Made by a program: the position numbers and the translations under genes
DNA from: Betaproteobacteria bacterium
GTDB lineage: Bacteria > Pseudomonadota > Gammaproteobacteria > Burkholderiales > Casimicrobiaceae
DNA length: 51,302 nucleotides
Assembly (NCBI GenBank): GCA_003153475.1
Contig: PLYT01000059.1
Location: forward strand, 1 to 51,302
Direction of reading: 5' to 3'
Shown here: in pieces, positions 44,276 to 51,302 of the stretch
How the letters are laid out: each line of letters starts with the position of its first letter
How positions within the stretch are numbered: the first letter of the stretch is position 1
Notes under the pieces: generated by a model
Told to the model about the DNA's origin: nothing
Seen by the model: only the letters and a program-made list of their open reading frames with translations
Database searches by the model: none

Positions 44276-44395
44276 ATGGCTAACCAGTTGGGCAAAGTTT
44301 ATATCTGCGGCAAGTGCGCCTCGCAGGTAATCGTCACCAAGGGCGGCGCCGGACAGTTGAAATGCTGCGGCGCGCCGATGGAACAAAAGAAGTAG
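44276..44395 (+). CDS. desulforedoxin-like mini protein, copy 2
   Basis: This 39-residue protein (MANQLGKVYICGKCASQVIV, then GGAGQLKCCGAPMEQKK) has C-x2-C and C-C spaced as in desulforedoxin (Cys11, Cys14, Cys30, Cys31). It is a paralogue of the protein at 39390, sharing the MAN-LGK-Y start. The pair brackets the amidohydrolase-crotonase-ligase-crotonase block. It begins 40 bases after the last crotonase. It probably binds Fe or Zn; a redox or structural accessory role in the pathway is inference. Confidence 0.85.
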   Translation: MANQLGKVYICGKCASQVIVTKGGAGQLKCCGAPMEQKK

Positions 44396-44449
44396 CGGCC
44401 GCGCTCGGCCGTCGGCGCGCTCGCGCGAAAACCACAAGGAGACCCGACG

Positions 44450-44689
44450 ATGCTGGGCACAATCATAATCGGAATTCTCGCGGGATGGCTGGCCGGTAAG
44501 CTGATGCGCGGCGCCGGATTCGGCCTGATCGGCGACCTGGTGCTCGGTCTCGTCGGTGGCGTCGTGGGCGGCTGGATATTCGGTGCGCTGAACGTGCCGG
44601 GTCCGACCGGTACGATTGGGATGCTGGCCGTCGCAACGATCGGCGCGGTAGTCCTGGTCTGGGTCGCGCACATGCTCCGCAGCGTTTAG
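44450..44689 (+). CDS. GlsB/YeaQ/YmgE-family small membrane protein
   Basis: The 79-residue product has AAGGAG before the ATG. Gly-rich membrane helices (MLGTIIIGILAGWLAGKLMR, LVLGLVGGVVGGWIFGAL, GMLAVATIGAVVLVWVAHML) match the transglycosylase-associated/GlsB stress-response family. It is the last gene of the plus-strand run and converges with rsfS. Confidence 0.9.
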   Translation: MLGTIIIGILAGWLAGKLMRGAGFGLIGDLVLGLVGGVVGGWIFGALNVPGPTGTIGMLAVATIGAVVLVWVAHMLRSV

Positions 44690-44703
44690 CAACTCGGGCC
44701 AAC

Positions 44704-45093
44704 TCATCCGCTGGCGCGGAGGCGCAGTGTCTTCACCTGCGCGCGCAGTGGTTCCGGCAGCTTAACTTCCACCGCGTCGATCCAGTTCGTCTCGAGCCGG
44801 TAGAACTCGCGCGCCGGCTCGTAAAATAAATGGACGACGACGTCGTCATAGTCGAGCACGATCCAGTGCGCGTGCTGGAAGCCCTCGATCGCCAGCGGAC
44901 GCTGTTTCTCGAGTGCCATCCGCTCCTCGATTCCGCGCGCGATCGCCTGCACCTGCACGTCTGAGCGCCCGGTCGCGACAACAAAATAGTCGGCGACCGA
45001 TTTCAGATGCTCCACTTCGAGCACGACGAGGTCGTAGGCCTTTTTATCGAGCGCAGCTTCGGCTGCCGCAAATGCCTTCGCGAGTGCTTTCAA
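44704..45093 (-). CDS. rsfS: ribosome silencing factor RsfS (Iojap)
   Basis: This 129-residue protein with a TTG start binds L14 of the 50S subunit and blocks subunit joining in starvation. Family marks are LVVLEVEHLKSVADYFVVAT, GRSDVQVQAIA and HAHWIVLDYDDVVVHLFYEP, with the conserved Tyr/Glu/Leu end. It follows nadD as in many bacteria, 85 bases downstream. Confidence 0.92.
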   Translation of the reverse strand: MKALAKAFAAAEAALDKKAYDLVVLEVEHLKSVADYFVVATGRSDVQVQAIARGIEERMALEKQRPLAIEGFQHAHWIVLDYDDVVVHLFYEPAREFYRLETNWIDAVEVKLPEPLRAQVKTLRLRASG

Positions 45094-45178
45094 CGAATAA
45101 TATGTCCGCTCGCCGGCAGGCGCGCGGTGAGGTTGCGATTGCGTTTGATGCCGACTGGGAAGTTAAGCAGAGCGTTCC

Positions 45179-45817
45179 TCAGTAGAGCGCGTGACGCTGA
45201 ATGTAATCGACGACGTCGCCCGGCAGCAGGTAATTGATCGACTCGCCGCGTTGTAGTTTTTGGCGAATTTCAGTCGCTGAAATGGGAAAGTAAGTGGTTT
45301 CGACGAAGGATAGCGTTTGCCCACTCGATTGCACGTAGTGATCGTCTGCCTGAGTGTACCCAAAGCGTTTCAGCGCGGCAACTGAGACTCGCGGCGGCCC
45401 GGATTCGGCGTTCATTTGGCGCGTATGAACGGCAATATTGGTCAGCTGCACCAATTCGTCGGGATTCTTCCAAGTGTCGAGCTCCGCGAATTGATCGGCG
45501 CCCATCAGCACGTAGAGCGTCGCGGGCTGCCGCAACGTCGCGAGGTAATAGCGAATCGTCTCGATCGTGTACGAGCGTCCGCTGCGCCGAACCTCGACGT
45601 CCGACGCCATGAAATGCCGATTGCCCTTGGTCGCCAGCCGCACCATCGCGAGGCGATGCTCGGCGGGCGCCAACTCGCCCTCGGCCTTGTGCGGCGGAGA
45701 CGCCGCGGGAACGAAGTACACCAGGTCGAGATGCAGCGCCTCGCGAACTTCCTCGGCCGCGCGCAGATGGCCGAAGTGGATCGGATTGAAACTGCCGCCG
45801 AATAATCCTACGCGCAT
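45179..45817 (-). CDS. nadD: nicotinate-nucleotide adenylyltransferase
   Basis: This 212-residue nucleotidyltransferase of NAD synthesis has the ATP motif GLFGGSFNPIHFGHLRAAEE at the N-terminus and the C-terminal ISATEIRQKL motif. It has normal length. Part of the obgE-proB-proA-nadD-rsfS series, 48 bases after proA. Confidence 0.94.
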   Translation of the reverse strand: MRVGLFGGSFNPIHFGHLRAAEEVREALHLDLVYFVPAASPPHKAEGELAPAEHRLAMVRLATKGNRHFMASDVEVRRSGRSYTIETIRYYLATLRQPATLYVLMGADQFAELDTWKNPDELVQLTNIAVHTRQMNAESGPPRVSVAALKRFGYTQADDHYVQSSGQTLSFVETTYFPISATEIRQKLQRGESINYLLPGDVVDYIQRHALY

Positions 45818-45865
45818 GCCGGCCTGCCGATAATTATTCGAGCTGTCAAGCTGTGCGCGACGCGC

Positions 45866-47119
45866 CTAGACGCGGACCTGGCCGCTGCCGCGGATGACGT
45901 ATTTGTAGGTCGTCAATTCGTTCAACCCCATCGGCCCCCGCGCGTGCAGGCGGTTGGTGGAAATCCCGGTCTCGGCGCCGAAGCCGAACTCGAAGCCGTC
46001 GGTAAAGCGCGTCGATGCGTTCACGTAAACGGTAGCCGAATCGACCTCGCGTTCAAAGCGCGCCGCAGTTGCGGCGTCGTCGGTCACAATCGCGTCGGCC
46101 AGCCGTGAGCCGTGGCGTTCAATGAACGCGATAGCCTCGTCGAGCGAATCGACGATTTTCACCGACAGGATCAAGTCGAGATACTCGGTGTCCCAGTCCT
46201 CATCGGTGGCCGGGCGCGCGTCCGCAACAATTTTGCACACGCGTTCGTCGCCGCGTATCTCGACGCCGGCCGCCGTCAGGCGCGCGGCGAGCGGCGGCAG
46301 GAATTCTTTCGCGATCGCGGAATGAACCAGCAGATTCTCCATCGAATTGCAGACCGACGGCCGCGAACATTTCGCATCGACGCAAATTGCTTCGGCCATC
46401 TTCAGGTCGGCGGCGCGATCGACGTAGGTGTGACACAGCCCGTCGAAGTGCGGCAGCAGCGGCACTGCCGATCCCGCCAGCGCGTTCTTGAGCGCTTTGC
46501 CGCCGCGCGGAATGATCAGCTCGATAAGTTCAGGATGCCGCTTCATCACCTGGATGGTTTCGCGATCGGGATTACCGATGAACGTCGCGGCGTTGGCGTC
46601 GAGTTGCGCGTGCCGCAGCGCTCGCGCAATCAGCGCGGCCAGGCATGCGTTGGAGTTCAGCGCCTCGCTGCCGCCGCGCAGCACCACCGCGTTGCCGGCC
46701 TTGAGCGTGAGCGCCGCGGCGTCCACGGTGACGTTGGGCCGCGACTCGTAGATGATTGCGATCACGCCAATCGGCACCCTGACTTTCTCGATCCTGAGCC
46801 CGTTCGGCCTCTCCCATTTCTCGATCACAGTGCCGACCGGGTCCGCCAGTTGCGCAACTTGCTCGACGCCCGCAGCCATCGCCTCGACCCGTTTGGCGTC
46901 CAGCGTCAGCCGCTCGACGAATGCGCCGGTGCGTCCACTGTCACGCGCGCGCTTCAAGTCGGCGGCGTTGGCGTCGAGAATTGCGGCCTGCGACTTGCGG
47001 ATTGAGCTCGCGAGCTGCGCCAGAAAATCGTTTTTCTGCGCGGTCGTCGCCAGCGCCATCCGGGGCGCCGCCGCCCGTGCGCGCTCCAGCGCGGCGATGG
47101 TTTCGGCTTCGATATTCAC
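45866..47119 (-). CDS. proA: glutamate-5-semialdehyde dehydrogenase (gamma-glutamyl phosphate reductase)
   Basis: The 417-residue NADPH-dependent enzyme is the second step of proline synthesis. The catalytic Cys lies in AKCSRPSVCNSMENLLVH near residue 255. Other family marks are GVIAIIYESRPNVTVDAAAL and HARGPMGLNELTTYKYVIRG at the C-terminus. The start overlaps the proB stop by four bases (ATGA). Confidence 0.95.
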   Translation of the reverse strand: MNIEAETIAALERARAAAPRMALATTAQKNDFLAQLASSIRKSQAAILDANAADLKRARDSGRTGAFVERLTLDAKRVEAMAAGVEQVAQLADPVGTVIEKWERPNGLRIEKVRVPIGVIAIIYESRPNVTVDAAALTLKAGNAVVLRGGSEALNSNACLAALIARALRHAQLDANAATFIGNPDRETIQVMKRHPELIELIIPRGGKALKNALAGSAVPLLPHFDGLCHTYVDRAADLKMAEAICVDAKCSRPSVCNSMENLLVHSAIAKEFLPPLAARLTAAGVEIRGDERVCKIVADARPATDEDWDTEYLDLILSVKIVDSLDEAIAFIERHGSRLADAIVTDDAATAARFEREVDSATVYVNASTRFTDGFEFGFGAETGISTNRLHARGPMGLNELTTYKYVIRGSGQVRV

Positions 47120-48261
47120 GCGATTTCCTTCATCAGCACGAAGTTGTCCCGATGTATAATTTCGTCCGCCACCTTGTAGCCGAGCAGGCTGGGAATTTCG
47201 GTCGAACGCCTGCCCGCGACTTTCAGCACGTCAGCCGCCGGATAGTTTACCAGTCCGCGCCCGATTTCCACGCCGTCGGGGTCGAGCAGGCTCACGCAGT
47301 CGCCGCCGCCGAAGTCGCCGCGCACCTCGCGAATTCCCGAGGGCAGCAGCGAGCGGCCCTTGTTGCACAGCGCGTCGGCCGCGCCCCTGTCGAGCGCGAT
47401 CGAACCGTTGGGACGCAGCGCAAATGCGATCCAATGTTTGCGGCTTTTGAGCCGGACGCCGGCGGGAACAATCAGCGTGCCGGTCTCGCGCGCAGGATCG
47501 AGCGCCGACGCGATCACGCCGGCGTCGCGTCCGTTCGCGATTATCACGGCGATTCCCGCGCGCGCCGCCTGCCGCGCCGCTTTCAGCTTGGTCGCCATCC
47601 CGCCGCTGCCAAGCGGTCCCGCGCTCTCCGCGACCAGCCCGCGCATCCCGGCTTCCGGGTCGGTGATGACGGATATCAGGCGCGCGTCGGCGCGTTCGCG
47701 CGGGTCGCCGGTCAGAACGCCGGCCACGTCGCTCAGGATAATCAGCAATTGCGCCTGCACCAGGCTCGCGACCAGTGAGGACAGCACGTCGTTGTCGCCG
47801 AGCCGGATTTCCTCGACGGCGACGGTGTCGTTCTCATTGACGATCGGAATTACTCCGGCGGCGAGCAGTTGCGAGATTGTCTGGCTGGCGTTGAGGCGGC
47901 GGCGTCTTTCTGCGAGGTCCTGATGAGTGAGCAGAATTTGCGCGACGGTGCGGCCGTGCACCTCGAACGCGCGCGCCCACGCCGACATCAGCTCGATCTG
48001 TCCGGTGGCGGCGGCGGCTTGCCGTGCGGCAATCGTCGCGCCATGAAGTTTCGACAAGCGCGCGCGTCCGGCCGCGACCGCTCCCGAGCTTACGATTACG
48101 ATTTCAACTCCGGCGCTCGCCGCGGCCGCGAGCTCCGTGGCGAGCTGCTCGATCACGCCCCCGCACAAGCCGTCCGCGTCGGCGAGCACTGCGCTGCCGA
48201 CCTTGACCACGATTCGGCGCGCGCGCGCGACGGTCGATTGCTTGTAGTTCAGCTGCGACAT
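47116..48261 (-). CDS. proB: glutamate 5-kinase with PUA domain
   Basis: The 381-residue first enzyme of proline synthesis has an amino-acid kinase domain (RIVVKVGSAVLADADGL, IVSSGAVAAGRARL, IPIVNENDTVAVEEI, GSGGMATKLKAA) and a C-terminal PUA domain from about residue 285 (DRGAADALCNKGRSLLPSGI). It overlaps obgE by 13 bases and proA by four, so all three are probably translated together. Confidence 0.95.
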   Translation of the reverse strand: MSQLNYKQSTVARARRIVVKVGSAVLADADGLCGGVIEQLATELAAAASAGVEIVIVSSGAVAAGRARLSKLHGATIAARQAAAATGQIELMSAWARAFEVHGRTVAQILLTHQDLAERRRRLNASQTISQLLAAGVIPIVNENDTVAVEEIRLGDNDVLSSLVASLVQAQLLIILSDVAGVLTGDPRERADARLISVITDPEAGMRGLVAESAGPLGSGGMATKLKAARQAARAGIAVIIANGRDAGVIASALDPARETGTLIVPAGVRLKSRKHWIAFALRPNGSIALDRGAADALCNKGRSLLPSGIREVRGDFGGGDCVSLLDPDGVEIGRGLVNYPAADVLKVAGRRSTEIPSLLGYKVADEIIHRDNFVLMKEIA

Positions 48262-49262
48262 GCCGCGGGTTGATCCACCTGATGCAGCATCCGCGCGATC
48301 GCCTCGACCAGCGGCGCGAGTCCTTTGCTCTTGTCGGCGGAAATCGCGAACACCTCAAGGCCGGTGAGCTTGCGAATCTTGCGCGCGGCTTTCGCGACTT
48401 CGGCGGTATCGATCAAATCAATTTTATTGAGCGCGACGATCGCCGGACGGATCATCAGCGCCGGATCGAACGCTTCGATTTCGCCGCGCACGGTAACGAA
48501 CGCCTGCTCCGGCTTCTCGGCAACGTCGAGCACGTAAATCAGCACGCGAGTGCGCGTGATGTGGCGCAGAAACCTGATGCCGAGGCCCTGGCCAAGATGC
48601 GCGCCTTCGATCAGCCCCGGAATGTCGGCGAGCGTGAAACTTTCCTCGTCGGAAATACTCACCCGTCCGATATTCGGCGCGAGCGTCGTGAACGGGTAGG
48701 GCGCAATCTTGGGCCGCGCCGCGCTGAGCGCTGTAAGCAGCGTCGATTTGCCGGCGTTCGGAAGTCCGACCAGGCCCGCCTCCGCGACCAGCCGCAGTTC
48801 CATCCGAATCCAGCGCTGCTCGCCCGGCGTACCCGGCGTCGCGATTCGCGGCGAGCGCCGGGTTGACGACGAGAAGTGCATGTTGCCGCGACCGCCTTCG
48901 CCGCCCTGCGCGATCACGGCGCTGTCGCCGGGCATCACCAGGTCGGCAAGCGTGTTGCCGGTCTCTTCGTCGAAGACGATCGTCCCCGGCGGCACGCGCA
49001 CGACGACGTCGTCGGCGCCGTGTCCGTACTGCTCCTTGCCGCGGCCGTCTTCGCCGTCTTTTGCGACGAGACGCGGCTGATACTTGAAATCGAGCAGCGT
49101 CGAGAGGCCTTCATCGACTTTGAAAATTACGCTGCCGCCGCGGCCGCCGTTGCCGCCTGCGGGTCCTCCGAACGGCCGGAATTTTTCGCGCAGGAACGCA
49201 ATCGCGCCGTTGCCGCCTTTGCCGGCGTGCACGAATACCCTGGCTTCGTCGATGAATCGCAT
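48249..49262 (-). CDS. obgE: Obg/CgtA GTPase
   Basis: The 337-residue ribosome-assembly and stress GTPase has the Gly-rich Obg fold (MRFIDEARVFVHAGKGGNGA, GPAGGNGGRGGSVI). Its G domain has P-loop GLPNAGKSTLL near 166, ADIPGLIEGAHLGQGLG (G3) and ALNKIDLID (NKxD). No C-terminal OCT domain is present, as in many Gram-negatives. First gene of the proB-proA-nadD-rsfS series. Confidence 0.95.
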   Translation of the reverse strand: MRFIDEARVFVHAGKGGNGAIAFLREKFRPFGGPAGGNGGRGGSVIFKVDEGLSTLLDFKYQPRLVAKDGEDGRGKEQYGHGADDVVVRVPPGTIVFDEETGNTLADLVMPGDSAVIAQGGEGGRGNMHFSSSTRRSPRIATPGTPGEQRWIRMELRLVAEAGLVGLPNAGKSTLLTALSAARPKIAPYPFTTLAPNIGRVSISDEESFTLADIPGLIEGAHLGQGLGIRFLRHITRTRVLIYVLDVAEKPEQAFVTVRGEIEAFDPALMIRPAIVALNKIDLIDTAEVAKAARKIRKLTGLEVFAISADKSKGLAPLVEAIARMLHQVDQPAACRS

Positions 49263-49379
49263 GGCCCCATTATTCTATCAGCTATCGGCTGCGTTCTTCT
49301 CGCATCCGCTCCGCGCTCGCACACGCCGGGTTGTTTGACGTGCGCGATAGTGCGGAAATGATGCACCTCCCGCGAAAAA

Positions 49380-50408
49380 CTACAGGCAAATCTCCGCGAG
49401 CGCGCGCACCGTGTTGATATCGCCGGTGCCAATCAGCATCGTCTTGACCGGCGACGCCTTCCACGCTTTCAGGCGATCGCCGATACGCTCGCGATTTCCC
49501 ACCAGCGCGACCTCGTCAACCAGCTTGTCCGGCACCAGCGCCATCGCCTCGGCCTTCTTGCCGGCCAAAAACAGGTCCTGAATCTTCACCGCCACTTCCT
49601 CGTAGCCGAGGCACTTGGCGTAGTCGTTGTAGAAATTTTTCGCGCGCGCGCCCATCCCGCCGATATACAACGCGAGCATCCCCTTCACCGGCATCCGGCA
49701 CTTCTCCAGGTCGGAACCCATCACGCAGGTGACGAACGGCGCTACCTCGAAATTATCGAGGCTCTTTTTCCCGCCGGTCCTTGCGAAACCTTCCTTGAGA
49801 TTGGCATCGTAGATGTCCCAGCGCTCGGGATTCATCCACACCGGAATAACGCCGTCGGCAATTTCCGCCGCCAGCGCGATTCCCTTCGGACTGATCGACG
49901 CGGTGTAAATCGGCATGTCCTTGCGGCCGTGCAGGATGCTCTTCAGCGGCTTGCCGAGCCCCGACGCACCCGGGCCGGTGTACGGGATGTCGTATTCCTT
50001 GCCGTGATGCTCGACCGGAACTTCCCGCGCCAGAATCTTGCGGACGATTTCGATGTACTCGCGGGTGCGCTGGATCGGCTTGCCGTACGACACGCCATGC
50101 CATCCCTCGACCACCTGCGGCCCCGACGGTCCGATACCGAGGATGAAGCGGCCGCCGGACAGCGCGTCGAGCGTCATCGCGGTCATTGCGGTGGCGGCGG
50201 GAGTGCGCGCGGGCATCTGCATGATACCGGTGCCGAGGCGGATTTTTTTCGTCAGCGCGCCGATCCACGCCAGCGGCGTGATCGCATCGGAGCCGTAAGC
50301 CTCGGCGGTCCACACGGAGTCGAAGCCCACTTTTTCGGCCTCGAGAATGGTGTCCATCGGCAGGCCCATCTGCGCGCCCGAATAGCCGGAGATTAGTCCT
50401 AGTCGCAT
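49380..50408 (-). CDS. LLM-class F420/flavin-dependent oxidoreductase
   Basis: The ATG at 50408 has GGAGG at seven bases; the longer frame to 50489 crosses the rpmA terminator and is not used. The 342-residue luciferase-like barrel has marks such as [55 protein letters not shown] and [12 protein letters not shown]. This is close to the F420-dependent N5N10-methylene-H4MPT reductase-like LLM subgroup. Whether it uses F420 or FMN cannot be told here. It is inserted between rpmA and obgE, set off from rpmA by a terminator. Confidence 0.85.
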   Translation of the reverse strand: MRLGLISGYSGAQMGLPMDTILEAEKVGFDSVWTAEAYGSDAITPLAWIGALTKKIRLGTGIMQMPARTPAATAMTAMTLDALSGGRFILGIGPSGPQVVEGWHGVSYGKPIQRTREYIEIVRKILAREVPVEHHGKEYDIPYTGPGASGLGKPLKSILHGRKDMPIYTASISPKGIALAAEIADGVIPVWMNPERWDIYDANLKEGFARTGGKKSLDNFEVAPFVTCVMGSDLEKCRMPVKGMLALYIGGMGARAKNFYNDYAKCLGYEEVAVKIQDLFLAGKKAEAMALVPDKLVDEVALVGNRERIGDRLKAWKASPVKTMLIGTGDINTVRALAEICL

Positions 50409-50489
50409 CGGAGTTCCTCCATCGCAATTTTCCCGAAATGATCGCGCGGCCAATTCTTCCGCGTGTCGGTTAAGCGTCCAAGCGTCCAA

Positions 50490-50522
50490 AAAATAAAAAG
50501 CCCCACGGACAACCGCAGGGCT
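50490..50522 (-). terminator. terminator of the rplU-rpmA operon
   Basis: A 10-bp stem with G-T pairs (arms 50499-50508 and 50513-50522, 4-nt loop) is followed on the minus strand by ttttatttttt, 27 bases after the rpmA stop. Confidence 0.85.
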
Positions 50523-50548
50523 TCGATTCTTGCGCGGACTGAAGTTTC

Positions 50549-50833
50549 CTAAGCCGACGCCCCACTGGTCTCGGTGCTTGCGGGAAGCGGCTCGACGCTG
50601 ACCTGCCGCTTCTCGCCGCGCGGTTCGTACTTAACCACACCGTCGATGAGCGCGTAAATCGTGTAGTCGCGGCCCAAGCCGACGTTGCGTCCCGGATGCA
50701 CGCGGGTGCCGAGCTGACGGATGATGATATTGCCGGCCTTCACGGTCTGGCCCGCATAAATCTTGATTCCGCGGCGCTGGCCCGGACTATCGCGGCCGTT
50801 GCGCGTGGAACCTTGTCCTTTTTTGTGCGCCAC
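50549..50833 (-). CDS. rpmA: 50S ribosomal protein L27
   Basis: The 94-residue product has a GTG start behind GGGAGA. The N-terminus [19 protein letters not shown] reaches the peptidyl-transferase centre, and no leader needing Prp-type cleavage is present. Then the barrel [20 protein letters not shown] and [20 protein letters not shown]. The acidic tail ([13 protein letters not shown]) is longer than usual. It follows rplU by 66 bases. Confidence 0.96.
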   Translation of the reverse strand: MAHKKGQGSTRNGRDSPGQRRGIKIYAGQTVKAGNIIIRQLGTRVHPGRNVGLGRDYTIYALIDGVVKYEPRGEKRQVSVEPLPASTETSGASA

Positions 50834-50899
50834 GGTTGAGTCTCCCTGATACTGATGGGCGGCGACGTGCGCCGCGGTTCAATTTGAAAAACGGCAGCG

Positions 50900-51214
50900 T
50901 TATGCGCCGGCCGATATTTCCTCGATCTTGAGCACGGTAAGTTCCTGGCGATGGCCCCGTTTGCGGCGATAGTTCTTGCGCCGCTTCTTCTTGAACACGA
51001 TAACTTTCGTGCCACGCGGCTGCTGGACGATTTTGGCCTTGACCGACGCGCCCGCGATTACCGGGGTGCCGACCTTGGGCGCTTCGCCGCCGAGAGCGAG
51101 CACTTCGTCGAGCGAGATAGCCGCGCCAACCTCGCCGACGAGCCGCTCGACCGTAATTTGGTCGCCGACGCCGACGCGGTACTGTTTTCCGCCTGTCTTT
51201 ACGATTGCAAACAT
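50900..51214 (-). CDS. rplU: 50S ribosomal protein L21
   Basis: The ATG at 51214 gives the canonical start MFAIVKTGGKQYRVGVGDQI. A frame extended to 51262 adds 16 non-homologous residues and overlaps the promoter. The 104-residue product has the L21 signature FKKKRRKNYRRKRGHRQELT near the C-terminus. First gene of rplU-rpmA. Confidence 0.96.
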   Translation of the reverse strand: MFAIVKTGGKQYRVGVGDQITVERLVGEVGAAISLDEVLALGGEAPKVGTPVIAGASVKAKIVQQPRGTKVIVFKKKRRKNYRRKRGHRQELTVLKIEEISAGA

Positions 51215-51233
51215 GGATGTACCAGAACGAGTA

Positions 51234-51262
51234 ACGTTATCGGAGGCTGGTTGGCGTGTCAA
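51234..51262 (-). promoter_or_regulatory. candidate rplU promoter
   Basis: On the minus strand a consensus TTGACA (51262-51257) is followed by GATAAC (51241-51236, 15-bp spacer) or TAACGT (51239-51234, 17-bp spacer), 20-27 bases before the rplU ATG. The -35 match is perfect; the exact -10 is uncertain. Confidence 0.5.
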
Positions 51263-51302
51263 TTCAATGCCGGCACTGGGTACTGTCTTAATTCGAGGTT
51301 GA

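Overview
The window is GC-rich, gene-dense bacterial chromosome. It has single-copy housekeeping genes (mutM-like, trmB, efp, rplU-rpmA, obgE, proBA, nadD, rsfS, bamD) between catabolic genes: LLM-class flavin monooxygenases, crotonases, a phytanoyl-CoA dioxygenase, an acyl-CoA ligase, an HpaB-type hydroxylase and an extradiol dioxygenase. BamD, Obg and YgfZ point to a Gram-negative soil or groundwater bacterium. The mix of delta-proteobacterial gene order and hydrocarbon/aromatic-type catabolism would fit a Binatota- or Desulfobacterota-like lineage, but that is inference. I saw no rRNA, tRNA, CRISPR array, transposase, integrase or phage gene.

Left part (1-18.4 kb): a secreted Q/N-rich repeat protein, an Fpg/Nei-type DNA glycosylase, and a divergent pair made of a shortened secreted protein and a large secreted glycoside hydrolase-like protein with a Thr/Pro linker. 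These are followed by an LLM oxidoreductase, a CurA-type reductase, an MFS transporter with a PhyH oxygenase, a crotonase, a two-domain VOC protein and a DUF4242 protein that looks frameshifted near its end. A class III nucleotide cyclase/AAA/TPR gene is broken by three frameshifts. An M20 peptidase comes next.

Middle (18.4-38.2 kb): bamD, extended by an AMIN-like domain, and trmB lie downstream of a tight four-gene minus-strand operon. That operon resembles homoprotocatechuate (4-hydroxyphenylacetate) meta-cleavage: aldehyde dehydrogenase, class III extradiol dioxygenase, DapA-like lyase and HpaB-type oxygenase. After it come a Lon-N domain protein, a small lipoprotein, an MBL hydrolase, a dodecin variant, a GNAT protein, an alpha/beta hydrolase, an orphan Rieske protein, a beta-propeller protein, a THUMP-type RNA methyltransferase, EF-P with an atypical loop tip, and a two-gene envelope unit with a 45-residue membrane protein.

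Right part (38.3-51.3 kb): a plus-strand run of eight genes: ygfZ, a desulforedoxin-like mini protein, amidohydrolase, crotonase, acyl-CoA ligase, crotonase, a second desulforedoxin-like mini protein, and a GlsB-type membrane protein. Its four central enzymes overlap by 1-4 bases and look like one CoA-dependent catabolic pathway of unknown substrate. This is the best candidate here for an undescribed system. The window closes with the minus-strand block rplU-rpmA / LLM oxidoreductase / obgE-proB-proA-nadD-rsfS, the classical order with an extra flavin/F420-type oxidoreductase inserted.
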